A DNA stretch of 12,376 nucleotides from Ruminococcus sp. (GTDB taxonomy: Bacteria; Bacillota; Clostridia; Oscillospirales; Ruminococcaceae). Each line of letters begins with the position of its first letter. Within the stretch, counting starts at the first letter, position 1. The translations under genes and the position numbers were made by a program. The DNA is taken from the NCBI GenBank assembly GCA_014799675.1, contig JAAVHM010000056.1, positions 10,826-23,201 on the forward strand, read 5' to 3'. Under the pieces are notes generated by a model that ran no database searches, was not told the DNA's origin, and saw nothing but the letters and a program-made list of their open reading frames with translations. Shown here piece by piece: positions 12,369-12,376 of the stretch.

Positions 12369-12376
12369 TTGAAAAA

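Larger units (their letters stand above)
8074..12376. mobile_element. Integrative mobilizable element inserted in tnpX (right end outside)
   Basis: All recognised genes run on the minus strand: relaxase, DUF3847-like protein, small unknown protein, serine recombinase. An oriT-like locus lies between the first two. The integrase gene is at the junction, the usual place for site-specific elements. No type IV secretion genes are visible, so it is probably mobilized by a helper element. The A+T content is clearly higher than in the ABC operon. The second boundary is not in the window. Confidence 0.75.
11883..12376. other. A+T-rich region without a confident gene
   Basis: About 490 bases with no convincing protein gene on either strand. 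It holds one tiny ORF (12041), two similar segments sharing CATAAGTA and AGGA (12093 and 12209), and iteron-like repeats at the right edge. It may be a control, replication or end region of the element. Confidence 0.6.

Noticed and set aside
8074..12376. Inserted element as a complete self-transmissible ICE
   Set aside because: Only relaxase, accessory and integrase genes are visible; no coupling protein or type IV secretion genes appear in the window, so mobilizable is the safer call.

Overview
The window looks like a chromosomal segment of a gut-type Clostridia bacterium (Ruminococcus/Oscillospirales-like is my inference). Reasons are the two-component/FtsX-type ABC layout, short A+T-rich intergenic heptad repeats, strong AGGAGG-type ribosome sites, and TnpX/TnpW and MobA/L mobile genes of kinds typical of Clostridia. 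No rRNA, tRNA or CRISPR array was seen.

Bases 1-1600 are ordinary, visibly more G+C-rich host DNA. They hold the 3' part of a membrane-anchored GGDEF protein (+), a small unknown protein (-) and a small ribbon-helix-helix-like protein (+) with its own terminator. A five-unit heptad repeat starts at the GGDEF stop codon, and a relative of it lies in front of the response regulator at 3560.

Bases 1626-6901 are one minus-strand operon. A near-consensus promoter (6873-6901) leads to a large FtsX-family permease, its ATPase, an OmpR-type response regulator (TTG start) and a membrane histidine kinase, closed by a perfect 13-bp terminator stem. It reads as a self-contained system that senses an envelope-active compound and exports or detoxifies it.

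Bases 6900-8073 are a regulatory-dense strip and the left part of a TnpX-family (Tn4451-like) transposon. The strip has several perfect palindromes, an attenuator-like hairpin, a 17-codon leader-type ORF with no gene behind it, and a consensus promoter with a 16-bp palindrome in its spacer ahead of tnpW. The tnpX recombinase gene then breaks off after about 135 of roughly 700 codons, at the conserved 'FNDFY' stretch.

From about 8074 to the right edge lies a second, A+T-richer integrative mobilizable element that appears to have inserted into tnpX. All its recognised genes run on the minus strand: a MobA/MobL relaxase, an oriT-like locus, a DUF3847-like mobilization accessory gene, a small unknown gene, and a large serine recombinase whose stop codon lies 21 bp from the junction. 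The right end of the element is outside the window, and the last 40 bases hold two iteron-like repeats. The main themes are an element nested inside another element's integrase, a group of matched palindromic operators with no regulator in sight, and an apparent AUA start codon on the relaxase.
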